Notes under the pieces: generated by a model
The model's database searches: none
Told to the model about the DNA's origin: nothing
What the model saw: only the letters and a program-made list of their open reading frames with translations
Assembly: GCA_910584235.1 (NCBI GenBank)
Contig: CAJTZD010000108.1
Coordinates: forward strand, 1 to 8,694
Length of the DNA: 8,694 nucleotides
Direction: 5' to 3'
Origin: an uncultured Acetatifactor sp.
GTDB taxonomy: Bacteria; Bacillota; Clostridia; Lachnospirales; Lachnospiraceae
Shown: positions 1 through 6,554 of the stretch, in pieces
Layout: each line of letters begins with the position of its first letter
Numbering within the stretch: position 1 is the first letter of the stretch
Translations under genes and position numbers: made by a program

Positions 1-45
1 TCAAGGTGTTTATATCAAAATGTAAGTCTAAAATATTTGCGGAAC

Positions 46-75
46 TATAGTTTAAAAGCTCAGTTTTTAACTATA
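46..75. repeat. AT-rich imperfect inverted repeat upstream of the first glycosyltransferase gene
   Basis: Arms at 46-57 and 64-75 pair over 11 of 12 positions (one T-T mismatch) around a 6-base loop. A second short palindrome, AACTATAGTT, lies at 43-52. No T tract follows, so it does not look like a standard terminator. It could be an operator or simply an AT-rich intergenic dyad. I see no supported gene in 1-179: the region is AT-rich up to about 105, and the long reverse-strand reading frame crossing it is a shadow of the glycosyltransferase gene. Confidence 0.35.
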
Positions 76-122
76 AACGGCACAACAGGTTAAATTTAGA
101 ATGTCCCTCTCTACGCCGCATT

Positions 123-153
123 TTGCATCTGAAAAGTACCGGCCGAATAGAAT
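123..153 (+). promoter_or_regulatory. Weak candidate promoter for the first glycosyltransferase gene
   Basis: A TTGCAT -35-like hexamer at 123-128 and a TAGAAT -10-like hexamer at 148-153 are separated by 19 bases, which is longer than ideal. The -10 matches the sigma-A consensus at 5 of 6 positions and lies 26 bases before the ATG. The gene may instead be read from a promoter further upstream. Confidence 0.25.
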
Positions 154-179
154 AAGGGGCAGGAGCGAAAGGAGAAAGC

Positions 180-1157
180 ATGGGGAAAGCTACAGTGGTC
201 ATCCCGAATTACAATGGCATGAAATTCATAAAAGAATGCCTGGAATCGCTTCTTGCACAGGACATCCCTCCCTATGAGTATTGCGTAATTGTAGTAGACA
301 ACGGCTCCACGGATGGGAGCAGGCAGCTGATAGAAGACGCCTTTCCCGGGGTATCCCTGATTGCCCTGCCCGTTAACACCGGCTTCTGCCATGCGGTAAA
401 TGTGGGAATCCGGGCGGCGAAGACCCCCTATGTGATCCTGCTCAACAATGACACGAAAGTCCATCCCCATTTTGTGGGGGCGCTGTGCGGTGCACTGGAC
501 GCCAGGCCGGAGGCTTTCTCCGTCAGCGCCAGGATGCGTATGTGGGACGACCAGGATCTTCTGGACGATGCGGGCGACAGGTACTGCGCCCTGGGCTGGG
601 CCTACGCCAGGGGAAAGGGGATGCCGGCGGCCCGCTACCAGGCCCCGGCGGAAATCTTCTCCGCCTGCGGCGGCGCGGCCATTTACCGGAAGAGCGTTCT
701 GAAAGAGATCGGCCTTTTCGACGAATCCCACTTTGCCTATCTGGAGGATCTGGACATAGGCTGGCGGGCCCGCATTTACGGCTACCGCAGCTTTTATGAG
801 CCGGGAGCGGAGGTCATCCACTATGGCAGCGCTTCCAGCGGTTCCCGTTACAATGAATGGAAAACGAAGTTAGCAGCTTCCAATAGCATATATGTGATCG
901 CGAAGAACATGCCTCTGCCACAGTGGCTTTGGAACCTGCCCTTTCTGATTCCCGGATTTTTGGTAAAATTTTTATTTTTCTGCCAGAAAAGAATGGGAAT
1001 ACTGTATGTAAGAGGAATTTGCCGGGGATTTCAAAAAGCGCTTTCCAAAGAGGGCAGAGCAAAAAGAGTTCCCTTTCGCTGGAAGCATCTGCAAAACTAC
1101 CTGGGGATTCAGGGACAGCTGTATGTGAATCTTCTGAGATTTCTTAAGAAATCTTAA
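180..1157 (+). CDS. Family 2 glycosyltransferase (surface polysaccharide assembly)
   Basis: This 325-residue protein is a GT-A fold inverting glycosyltransferase. It should transfer a sugar from a nucleotide donor to a lipid-linked oligosaccharide at the inner face of the membrane. The N-terminus has the expected beta strand and nucleotide-binding start (VVIPNYNG, residues 6-13), then VDNGSTDGS at 39-47 (Asp40 contacts the nucleotide). LLNNDT at 87-92 is the metal-binding DxD equivalent. YLEDLDIGWR at 187-196 carries the catalytic-base acidic pair Glu189/Asp190. A hydrophobic stretch at about 248-268 and a basic tail suggest peripheral membrane attachment. This layout resembles the WbbL/rhamnosyltransferase-like branch, but the sugar cannot be read from the sequence. 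The ATG at 180 has AAAGGAG at 168-174, five bases upstream. The next gene, for the priming sugar transferase, starts 71 bases after the stop. Family is certain; specificity is unknown. Confidence 0.93.
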   Translation: MGKATVVIPNYNGMKFIKECLESLLAQDIPPYEYCVIVVDNGSTDGSRQLIEDAFPGVSLIALPVNTGFCHAVNVGIRAAKTPYVILLNNDTKVHPHFVGALCGALDARPEAFSVSARMRMWDDQDLLDDAGDRYCALGWAYARGKGMPAARYQAPAEIFSACGGAAIYRKSVLKEIGLFDESHFAYLEDLDIGWRARIYGYRSFYEPGAEVIHYGSASSGSRYNEWKTKLAASNSIYVIAKNMPLPQWLWNLPFLIPGFLVKFLFFCQKRMGILYVRGICRGFQKALSKEGRAKRVPFRWKHLQNYLGIQGQLYVNLLRFLKKS

Positions 1158-1161
1158 GAAA
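1140..1161. repeat. Perfect 10-2-10 inverted repeat spanning the glycosyltransferase stop codon
   Basis: The arms TTTCTTAAGA (1140-1149) and TCTTAAGAAA (1152-1161) are perfect reverse complements separated by AA. They include the TAA stop at 1155-1157. The two-base centre is too tight for a normal RNA hairpin and no T tract follows. A protein-binding site upstream of the next gene's promoter is therefore more plausible than a terminator. Part of the symmetry comes from coding codons, so chance is possible. Confidence 0.45.
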
Positions 1162-1191
1162 CAGCTTCATAAAATCATAAGTTGTTCTTTT

Positions 1192-1197
1192 TATAAT
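1192..1197 (+). promoter_or_regulatory. Candidate -10 element (TATAAT) before the priming sugar transferase gene
   Basis: A perfect TATAAT lies 32 bases upstream of the preferred ATG at 1229. The matching -35 is poor: the best candidate is TTCATA at 1166-1171, with a 20-base spacer. It may be an internal promoter, possibly activator-dependent, rather than a strong independent one. Confidence 0.35.
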
Positions 1198-1217
1198 ATA
1201 GGTGTATGGTATACATC

Positions 1218-1223
1218 AGGTGG
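1218..1223 (+). promoter_or_regulatory. Ribosome binding site that favours the ATG at 1229
   Basis: AGGTGG at 1218-1223 is five bases before ATG 1229. It lies inside the frame that would begin at GTG 1202, and that GTG has no good upstream site. ATG 1229 is therefore the more likely start. Confidence 0.6.
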
Positions 1224-1228
1224 TGCTT

Positions 1229-2635
1229 ATGATAAAGGATAATCAGAAGGTATTCAACCGGTTGATGGTGTTGATAGATGTCGGTATTACTACGGCATCT
1301 TTTGTGTTGGCCTATACTTTCAAATTTTATGTTCTGAATGACGGGCCGGGAATCGGTGTGCTTCCTCTGCGGGAATACATGAGGCTTCTGCCCTTTATAT
1401 TACCGTTCTATGCGCTGATTTATTATGTTTGCAGCGTATACGCGCCGAAGCGGACTGTGCGGCGGCGCTTTGAGATTTACGGGATCATCAAGGCGAATAC
1501 CATAGGCATCATGGCGCTGATCATCGTCCTGTACATGATTATCCGTGAGATCAATTTCTCTCGTTCCGTGATCGGCTTCTTTTATATTTTCAATGTGGGA
1601 ATTACTTCCGGCTTCCGGCTGGTTCTGCGCAGGGGGCTTCGGACCATCCGCAGAAAAGGGTATAATCTGAAGCATATCCTGCTGGTGGGATATTCCCGGG
1701 CGGCGGAGGAGTACATTGACAGGCTTTCCGACAATCCCCAATGGGGCTATGTGGCCTGTGGAATCCTGGACAATCACATCCCGGCCGGGACGCTGTACAA
1801 AGGAGTCAAGGTGCTGGGCAGGCTTGGAAATCTGGAAGTTATTCTGCCGGAGAACAAGCTGGACGAGATTGCCATCTCCCTGCCGTTAAAGGATTATGAG
1901 CACCTGGAGAATATAGTGGCTACCTGTGAAAAGTACGGAGTGCATACGAAATTCATTCCGGACTACAATAGCCTAATCCCCAGTAAGCCATATACGGAGG
2001 ATCTCATGGGGCTGCCGGTGATCAATATCCGGTATGTGCCGCTGACGAACACGGGCAACATCATTATAAAGCGGATCATGGATGTGGCGGGTTCCCTGCT
2101 TGGCATTCTCATTACGTCGCCCATTATGCTGGCGGCAGTGATTCTCATAAAGCTGACCAGCCCGGGGCCCGTGATTTTTAAGCAGGAGAGGGTGGGGCTG
2201 CACAATAAGCCTTTTGACATGTACAAGTTCCGCACCATGGAACGACAGCCCCCCGGAGAGGAGAAAAAGGCATGGACAGTGCGTAATGATCCCAGAGTCA
2301 CGCCTGTGGGCAGGTTTCTGCGCCGCACCAGCTTAGACGAGCTTCCCCAGCTGTTTAATATTCTGCGGGGGAACATGAGCCTGGTGGGGCCCAGGCCGGA
2401 GCGTCCGCACTTTGTGGAAAAATTCAAGGAAGAGATCCCCAGGTATATGGTAAAGCACCAGGTAAGGCCCGGGCTTACCGGCTGGGCCCAGGTGAACGGC
2501 CTGCGGGGGGATACTTCTATCCGGAAACGGATTGAATACGATATCTATTACATTGAAAACTGGACCATTTGGTTTGATCTGAAGATAATCCTGATGACCT
2601 TTTTTACAGGATTTATCAATAAAAATGCTTACTGA
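1229..2635 (+). CDS. Polyprenyl-phosphate sugar-1-phosphate transferase (WcaJ/WbaP-like priming enzyme)
   Basis: This 468-residue membrane enzyme moves a sugar-1-phosphate, often glucose or galactose, from UDP-sugar to undecaprenyl phosphate. That is the first committed step of exopolysaccharide or capsule repeat synthesis. Numbering is from ATG 1229. About four hydrophobic segments fill residues 10-135. A Rossmann-like CoA-binding-type domain follows (ILLVGYSRAAE at about 150-160). The C-terminal catalytic domain begins with a membrane-dipping helix containing the Ser-Pro break (SP at 297-298). It then has KFRTM (333-337), the catalytic Asp-Glu dyad in TSLDELPQL (Asp370/Glu371) and VGPRPE (386-391). 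The architecture matches the large polyisoprenyl-phosphate hexose-1-phosphate transferases, not the short PglC type. A GTG at 1202 would add nine residues but lacks a good ribosome site. The stop is 15 bases before the LCP start, so the two are probably co-transcribed. The sugar is not predictable here. Confidence 0.93.
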   Translation: MIKDNQKVFNRLMVLIDVGITTASFVLAYTFKFYVLNDGPGIGVLPLREYMRLLPFILPFYALIYYVCSVYAPKRTVRRRFEIYGIIKANTIGIMALIIVLYMIIREINFSRSVIGFFYIFNVGITSGFRLVLRRGLRTIRRKGYNLKHILLVGYSRAAEEYIDRLSDNPQWGYVACGILDNHIPAGTLYKGVKVLGRLGNLEVILPENKLDEIAISLPLKDYEHLENIVATCEKYGVHTKFIPDYNSLIPSKPYTEDLMGLPVINIRYVPLTNTGNIIIKRIMDVAGSLLGILITSPIMLAAVILIKLTSPGPVIFKQERVGLHNKPFDMYKFRTMERQPPGEEKKAWTVRNDPRVTPVGRFLRRTSLDELPQLFNILRGNMSLVGPRPERPHFVEKFKEEIPRYMVKHQVRPGLTGWAQVNGLRGDTSIRKRIEYDIYYIENWTIWFDLKIILMTFFTGFINKNAY

Positions 2636-2650
2636 TAAGGAGACGGTTAT

Positions 2651-3739
2651 ATGGCTACGGGAGGAAGAAAAGGTGCAAGAGGACGGGCTGCAAAGCGGAG
2701 AGCGAAGATGATTCTCTTTGCGGTGGAGATTGTCATCATCCTGGTGATGGTGGCGGTGCTGTACCTGGTGATGAACAAGTCCAGCGAAGGGCCCAAAATG
2801 GCAAGCTTAAATGAGGAGGAACTGGCGATTCCATCCCAGGTACAGGAGATGAAGGAAGAGGGCGGTGTCATGCATGGCTATATAAACATTGCCCTGTTTG
2901 GCGTGGACGCCCAGACGGATGCCCAGCTGTTCAAGGACAGCCGCAGCGACAGCACCATGATCGCCAGCATCAATATGGACACAGGAGACATCAAACTGGT
3001 CAGCGTATACCGTGACACTTATCTGAATATCGGCACGGACGAGTATAAGAAGTGCAATGCGGCCTACTCTTACGGCGGAGCGGAGCAGGCGGTGAAGATG
3101 CTGAACATGAACCTGGACATGGACATCACCAATTTCGTTGCCGTGGGCTATAAGGGCTTAAGCAAAGTCATTGACGGCCTGGGCGGCGTGTATGTGGACG
3201 TAGACAGCGAGGAGCTGAAGCATATCAACAATTATCAGGTTGACGTGTCCAATGTGCTCAAGTGCGAATATACGCCGGTGACAGAGACGGGCTATCAGCT
3301 GCTCAACGGCGTGCAGGCAGCCTCCTATTGCCGTATCCGCCAGACCAGAGGCGATGACTTCCAGCGCACGGCGCGCCAGCGGGAGGTCATAAAGGCCATT
3401 GAGAAGCGGGCAAAGGAGACGGATATTGTCACATTGACGAAGGTGTTCAACGACAGCATCGATGATATCTACACCAGCCTTGATTCCAAGGACATTCTGG
3501 ACTTGCTGGGGAATATCATGAATTATCGGATTGTGGAGGAAGAGGGATTCCCCCAGCCGGATATGCGCGGAAATGCCCGGATGGGCGCAATTGGCGACTG
3601 CGTGGTTCCCACGGATCTGCAGTCCAACGTGATATGGCTGCACCAGTTCCTCTTTGACGACATGGATTACACAGTGTCGGAGAGCGTGAAAGAATACAGT
3701 CAGAAAATCCAATCCGACACAGCCGGACGTATGCAATAG
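2651..3739 (+). CDS. LCP (LytR-CpsA-Psr) family wall glycopolymer ligase
   Basis: This 362-residue protein has a short basic cytoplasmic tail (residues 1-19), one membrane anchor (about 20-41) and an extracellular LCP domain (about 75-255). LCP enzymes transfer polyprenyl-pyrophosphate-linked glycopolymers, such as capsule or teichoic acid, onto peptidoglycan. They were once annotated as transcriptional attenuators. Family motifs are visible in order: NIALFGVD (79-86), DSRSDSTM (97-103) with Arg98 and Asp100, SVYRDTYL (118-125) with Arg121, DGLGGVYVDV (175-184), and the Arg-rich RIRQTRGDDFQRTARQR (228-244) that holds the pyrophosphate. The about 110-residue C-terminal part after the domain is not recognised. 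The start is secure: AAGGAG at 2637-2642 lies eight bases before the ATG. Position right after the priming transferase fits a role in attaching this locus's polysaccharide to the wall. It ends about 20 bases before a strong terminator. Confidence 0.93.
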   Translation: MATGGRKGARGRAAKRRAKMILFAVEIVIILVMVAVLYLVMNKSSEGPKMASLNEEELAIPSQVQEMKEEGGVMHGYINIALFGVDAQTDAQLFKDSRSDSTMIASINMDTGDIKLVSVYRDTYLNIGTDEYKKCNAAYSYGGAEQAVKMLNMNLDMDITNFVAVGYKGLSKVIDGLGGVYVDVDSEELKHINNYQVDVSNVLKCEYTPVTETGYQLLNGVQAASYCRIRQTRGDDFQRTARQREVIKAIEKRAKETDIVTLTKVFNDSIDDIYTSLDSKDILDLLGNIMNYRIVEEEGFPQPDMRGNARMGAIGDCVVPTDLQSNVIWLHQFLFDDMDYTVSESVKEYSQKIQSDTAGRMQ

Positions 3740-3760
3740 GAAAAACCAACGCATGTCCCC

Positions 3761-3789
3761 AAAAGGAGAGTTGAAAACTCTCCTTTTTT
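3761..3789 (+). terminator. Rho-independent terminator after the LCP gene, close to the next start
   Basis: The arms at 3761-3772 and 3776-3787 are perfect 12-base complements around a GAA loop; the core is GGAGAGTT/AACTCTCC. Six T's run from 3784 to 3789. It ends only 44 bases before the next gene's start codon. That leaves no room for a normal promoter after it. Confidence 0.88.
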
Positions 3790-3819
3790 GAACAAGGCGC
3801 ATGCTTTCGCATAAAGAAC

Positions 3820-3825
3820 AAGGAG
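3820..3825 (+). promoter_or_regulatory. Ribosome binding site that decides a TTG start
   Basis: AAGGAG at 3820-3825 lies eight bases before TTG 3834. The in-frame ATG at 3801 sits 11 bases after the terminator T tract with only a weak AAGG before it. The TTG is therefore preferred. Confidence 0.7.
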
Positions 3826-3833
3826 AAAAGCAT

Positions 3834-4781
3834 TTGAAGATAGATGTGATCATTCCCATATATAAGCCGGGCAGGGAGCTTTTCGTTTTGCTGGACAGAC
3901 TAAAGGAACAGTCCTTGCCTGTCCGCAAAATCATTCTCATGAATACGGGCAGGGAGAACTTTACAGGACTGATAACGGAAGCGGAATTTGCACAGAGGTA
4001 TCCCAACGCAGAGGTACACCATCTGGAAAAAAAGGATTTCGACCATGGAGGAACAAGACATAAGGCCACGGAGTATTCGGAGGCCGGGATCTTCGTGATG
4101 ATGACTCAGGATGCCATGCCCGCGGACAGATATCTCCTGGAGCATCTGGTGGAGCATCTGGGCGAAAAAGCGGCTGCGGCTTATGCCAGACAGCTTCCGG
4201 ATGCCTCTTCCTCGGAACTGGAGAAAGTATCCCGCCGCTTCAACTATCCGGAGGAGTCACGGATAAAAGGTCTGGATGATCTGCAGGACTTAGGCATCAA
4301 AGTATTCTTCTGCTCCAATGTATGCGCGGCCTACAGGAGAGATATATACGATAAACTGGGTGGATTCACACGCCGCACCATTTTCAACGAAGACATGCTA
4401 TATGCCGCAAAAGCGGTAAAAGCAGGATACAAAATAGCCTATGAAGCCAAAGCAAGGGTGATCCACTCCCACAACTACACCAACCTGCAGCAGCTGCGCC
4501 GAAACTTTGACTTGGGCGTATCCCAGGCAGACCACCCGGAAATCTTCAAAATGGCAACCTCAGAGTCCGAGGGAATGCGCCTGGTAAAAGACACCTGGAA
4601 TTCCCTGAAAAAGAAAAACCAGCTATACCGTTTCCCCGGATTCTGCCTGCAGTGCGCTTTCAAATACACAGGCTATCTTCTGGGCAAACACTACAAATCC
4701 CTCCCCCATGCCCTAATCTTGCACCTCACCTCCAACCCGGACTACTGGACAAACGACCCCCCGATTCCCCCCAACCTGTGA
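3834..4781 (+). CDS. Family 2 glycosyltransferase, rhamnosyltransferase-like
   Basis: Read from TTG 3834 the protein has 315 residues and begins directly with the first beta strand (KIDVIIPIYKPG), as GT2 enzymes normally do. An upstream ATG at 3801 would add 11 unlikely residues. Motifs are DHGGTR (70-75), TQDA (91-94, the metal-site equivalent), CSNVCAAYRR (160-169) and FNEDM (184-188, with the acidic pair near the acceptor). DHGGTR followed by TQDA is typical of the RgpB/RfbF-like rhamnosyltransferase branch. A dTDP-rhamnose donor is therefore a reasonable inference but unproven; no rhamnose synthesis genes are in view. The C-terminal third contains a hydrophobic stretch and ends in an unusual proline-rich tail (PPIPPNL). 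Base composition changes inside the gene: its last about 100 bases and the following region are strongly C-rich and G-poor on this strand. Confidence 0.9.
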   Translation: MKIDVIIPIYKPGRELFVLLDRLKEQSLPVRKIILMNTGRENFTGLITEAEFAQRYPNAEVHHLEKKDFDHGGTRHKATEYSEAGIFVMMTQDAMPADRYLLEHLVEHLGEKAAAAYARQLPDASSSELEKVSRRFNYPEESRIKGLDDLQDLGIKVFFCSNVCAAYRRDIYDKLGGFTRRTIFNEDMLYAAKAVKAGYKIAYEAKARVIHSHNYTNLQQLRRNFDLGVSQADHPEIFKMATSESEGMRLVKDTWNSLKKKNQLYRFPGFCLQCAFKYTGYLLGKHYKSLPHALILHLTSNPDYWTNDPPIPPNL

Positions 4782-4839
4782 GAACGAATAGCACCCAACG
4801 ATCCGGATTAAACCCGGCCCCCAATAGGTGCAAGTCCGG

Positions 4840-4865
4840 AAGAATGCCCGCTCTCTGGGCATCTT
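4840..4865 (+). terminator. Weak hairpin after the rhamnosyltransferase-like gene, possible terminator
   Basis: ATGCCC (4844-4849) pairs with GGGCAT (4857-4862), and AAG/CTT extends the stem beyond a one-base bulge. The bases after it (TCACAGTTTTC) are only partly T-rich, so termination is uncertain. I see no gene in the rest of 4782-5002. Confidence 0.3.
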
Positions 4866-4922
4866 CTCACAGTTTTCACAATCGTTTCATGGATAAAACA
4901 CATTTTTATCACAATTGGCAGA

Positions 4923-4928
4923 TATACT
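4923..4928 (+). promoter_or_regulatory. Possible -10 element for the HtrA gene
   Basis: TATACT matches the -10 consensus at 5 of 6 positions and lies about 100 bases upstream of the HtrA start. I find no convincing -35 at 16-18 bases. A TTGGCA at 4915-4920 looks like a -35 but has no good -10 downstream. The true promoter is unresolved. Confidence 0.25.
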
Positions 4929-5011
4929 GAAGTACATAAAGAGAAAGCAACAAAGAACAAAAAACATCTGCCCGCCGGCCATAGTCCGGACGACGGAGGA
5001 AAATGAAAAGC

Positions 5012-5018
5012 AAGGAGG
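5012..5018 (+). promoter_or_regulatory. Strong ribosome binding site favouring the second HtrA start
   Basis: AAGGAGG at 5012-5018 lies eight bases before ATG 5027. An upstream in-frame ATG at 5003 has GGAGGA at 4995-5000, only two bases away, which is too close. Start 5027 is favoured, although the arrangement gives two tandem initiation signals. Confidence 0.65.
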
Positions 5019-5026
5019 CAATCATT

Positions 5027-6364
5027 ATGTACGAAAACGATATTTATTCCAATTCTGATAATGGCGGCTATTCCGCATATCAGACAGAAGGCAACGGAAA
5101 CCAGAGGACGGATTTTGTCATGGCCCCTGACTCCGGTAAAGACAAGAAAAAGAAAAAGGGAGCTTTCCGCAGGATCTTGCTGAGCATGACCATGGGCCTG
5201 CTCTTCGGCCTGTTCGCAGGGGCGGGCTTCTACGCGGTACAGTTTGGAATAGGGAGGATAAACGGCGGACAGGAAACTCTGGCAGATGAGCCGGAACAGC
5301 CTAAGCTTCCGGATACCACGGGGGAGTCGTTCCTGAAGAGTGTCAGCAACATCACTTATGTGAATTCGGACGTCTCCGATGTGGTGGAGGAAGTGATGCC
5401 GGCCATGGTATCCATCGTGAATAATTACACCCAGACCGGAACCACATTCTGGGGCCAGCCGTACAGCCAGCAGGGAGCTTCCAGCGGATCCGGCATCATT
5501 GTAGCCGAGAATGAGAACGAGCTTCTCATCGTGTCCAATAATCATGTGGTACAGGGAATGGACAGCCTGGATGTGACTTTCATTGACGGCTCTGTGGCCC
5601 AGGCTTATATCAAGGGTACGGACGCGGACATGGATCTGGCAGTGATTGCGGTACCTCTGGAAAATGTATCCGCCCAGACAAAGAGCGCCATCACCATTGC
5701 CACCATGGGCGACAGCGACAGCCTGAAGCTTGGAATGCCCGTGATCGCTATCGGCAATGCCCTGGGATACGGCCAGTCCGTCACCAACGGTATCATCAGT
5801 GCGCTGAACCGTGAGATGACCATGGACGACGGATCCACCGGTATCTTCATCCAGACCAATGCCGCCATTAACCCCGGCAACTCCGGCGGCGCGCTGTTAA
5901 ATATCAACGGTGAGGTCATCGGCATCAATTCCAACAAGATCGCGGCTTCTCAGGTAGAGGGCATGGGCTATGCCATTCCCATCAGCTCCGCCAGCCCCAT
6001 CATCGCCGACCTCTTGGAGCGCCAGACCAGGACAGACAAGGTTGCGGACGGCGAGGTAGGCTATATGGGTATCACCATGCAGGATGTGACGGATCAGATT
6101 ACCCAGATGCTGGGCATTCCGGGGGGCGTGTATGTGTATGACGTGACAGAGGACTCCGCGGCGGAGCAGGCAGGCATCCGCAAGGGCGATGTCATCGTGA
6201 AGTTCGACGGGCAGAAAGTCTCTACCCGCGTGGAGCTGAAAAAGCTGGTGGAGTACTATAAGGCGGGCGAGACAGTCTCGGTGACGGTAAAGCGCTTTAC
6301 AGACGGGGAATACGAGGATGTGGAGCTGGAGGTTACGCTGGGCAGCCGCCCGGAGGGGCAATAG
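5027..6364 (+). CDS. htrA: HtrA/DegP-type membrane-anchored serine protease with PDZ domain
   Basis: From ATG 5027 this is a 445-residue S1C protease that degrades or refolds misfolded proteins outside the membrane. A Tyr/Asn-rich cytoplasmic tail (residues 1-38) leads to a Lys cluster (39-44), then one membrane segment (about 50-72) and a linker. The trypsin-like domain carries the full triad: His173 in SNNHVV, Asp203 in DMDLAVI and Ser286 in NPGNSGGAL. A single PDZ domain fills about 344-440 (GYMGI through the DSAAEQAGIRKGDVI region), so substrate peptides or allosteric signals are likely sensed there. Size and order match Gram-positive HtrA/YkdA-type proteins. Starting at ATG 5003 would add only eight cytoplasmic residues. 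It follows the polysaccharide block after a 245-base gap and is closed by its own terminator. A link to surface-glycan or secretion stress is plausible but only positional. Confidence 0.94.
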   Translation: MYENDIYSNSDNGGYSAYQTEGNGNQRTDFVMAPDSGKDKKKKKGAFRRILLSMTMGLLFGLFAGAGFYAVQFGIGRINGGQETLADEPEQPKLPDTTGESFLKSVSNITYVNSDVSDVVEEVMPAMVSIVNNYTQTGTTFWGQPYSQQGASSGSGIIVAENENELLIVSNNHVVQGMDSLDVTFIDGSVAQAYIKGTDADMDLAVIAVPLENVSAQTKSAITIATMGDSDSLKLGMPVIAIGNALGYGQSVTNGIISALNREMTMDDGSTGIFIQTNAAINPGNSGGALLNINGEVIGINSNKIAASQVEGMGYAIPISSASPIIADLLERQTRTDKVADGEVGYMGITMQDVTDQITQMLGIPGGVYVYDVTEDSAAEQAGIRKGDVIVKFDGQKVSTRVELKKLVEYYKAGETVSVTVKRFTDGEYEDVELEVTLGSRPEGQ

Positions 6365-6396
6365 TCTCTTAAATATCACAATAAGGGAATAAAAGG

Positions 6397-6427
6397 ATTC
6401 CGGGCAGGGAAGCTTGCCCGGAATTTT
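6397..6427 (+). terminator. Rho-independent terminator after the HtrA gene
   Basis: ATTCCGGGCA (6397-6406) pairs perfectly with TGCCCGGAAT (6415-6424) around an 8-base loop. TTTT at 6424-6427 follows, with A-rich sequence on the left side. It separates HtrA transcription from the downstream ClpX-like gene. Confidence 0.82.
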
Positions 6428-6484
6428 CTGCCCTTTGCCGGGGAAGCTGCCGGGAAAATTATATTTCCTTTAGAAAAAGTTCAC

Positions 6485-6513
6485 TTGTACAGCGGCAGAT
6501 TATAAAGTATACT
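6485..6513 (+). promoter_or_regulatory. Probable promoter of the ClpX-like gene
   Basis: TTGTAC at 6485-6490 and TATACT at 6508-6513 are separated by exactly 17 bases. The -10 matches consensus at 5 of 6 positions and the -35 at 3 of 6. They sit between the HtrA terminator and the ATG at 6555, leaving a leader of about 35 bases. No CIRCE or CtsR-type operator is evident. Confidence 0.5.
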
Positions 6514-6554
6514 GGATACAGGACTGCAAACATACAAAACAAGGAGACAAGACC

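Noticed and set aside
111..821. 236-codon open frame on the minus strand
   Set aside because: It lies opposite the glycosyltransferase gene, which has full family motifs and a good ribosome site; the antisense protein shows no recognisable domain.
1202..1228. GTG start for the priming transferase
   Set aside because: There is no good ribosome site before it, whereas ATG 1229 has AGGTGG at suitable spacing.
3801..3833. ATG start for the rhamnosyltransferase-like gene
   Set aside because: It is almost inside the terminator T tract, with a poor ribosome site. It adds residues not expected before the first GT2 beta strand.
3158..4069. 303-codon open frame on the minus strand
   Set aside because: It runs opposite the LCP gene, through a strong + strand terminator, and into the next glycosyltransferase. 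It has no domain signature.
4825..4850. GTGCAAG-like stretch resembling the 5' end of a group II intron or a small riboswitch
   Set aside because: No intron domain V, reverse transcriptase or consistent aptamer fold is present; the resemblance is only a few bases.
4652..4930. 92-codon + strand frame across the glycosyltransferase end
   Set aside because: It overlaps the real gene out of frame, has no ribosome site and has a composition-driven proline-rich sequence.
4808..5545. 245-codon open frame on the minus strand over the HtrA 5' region
   Set aside because: Most of it mirrors HtrA coding sequence, and the product shows no family motif. I considered a divergent gene in the 4782-5002 gap but found no supported start.
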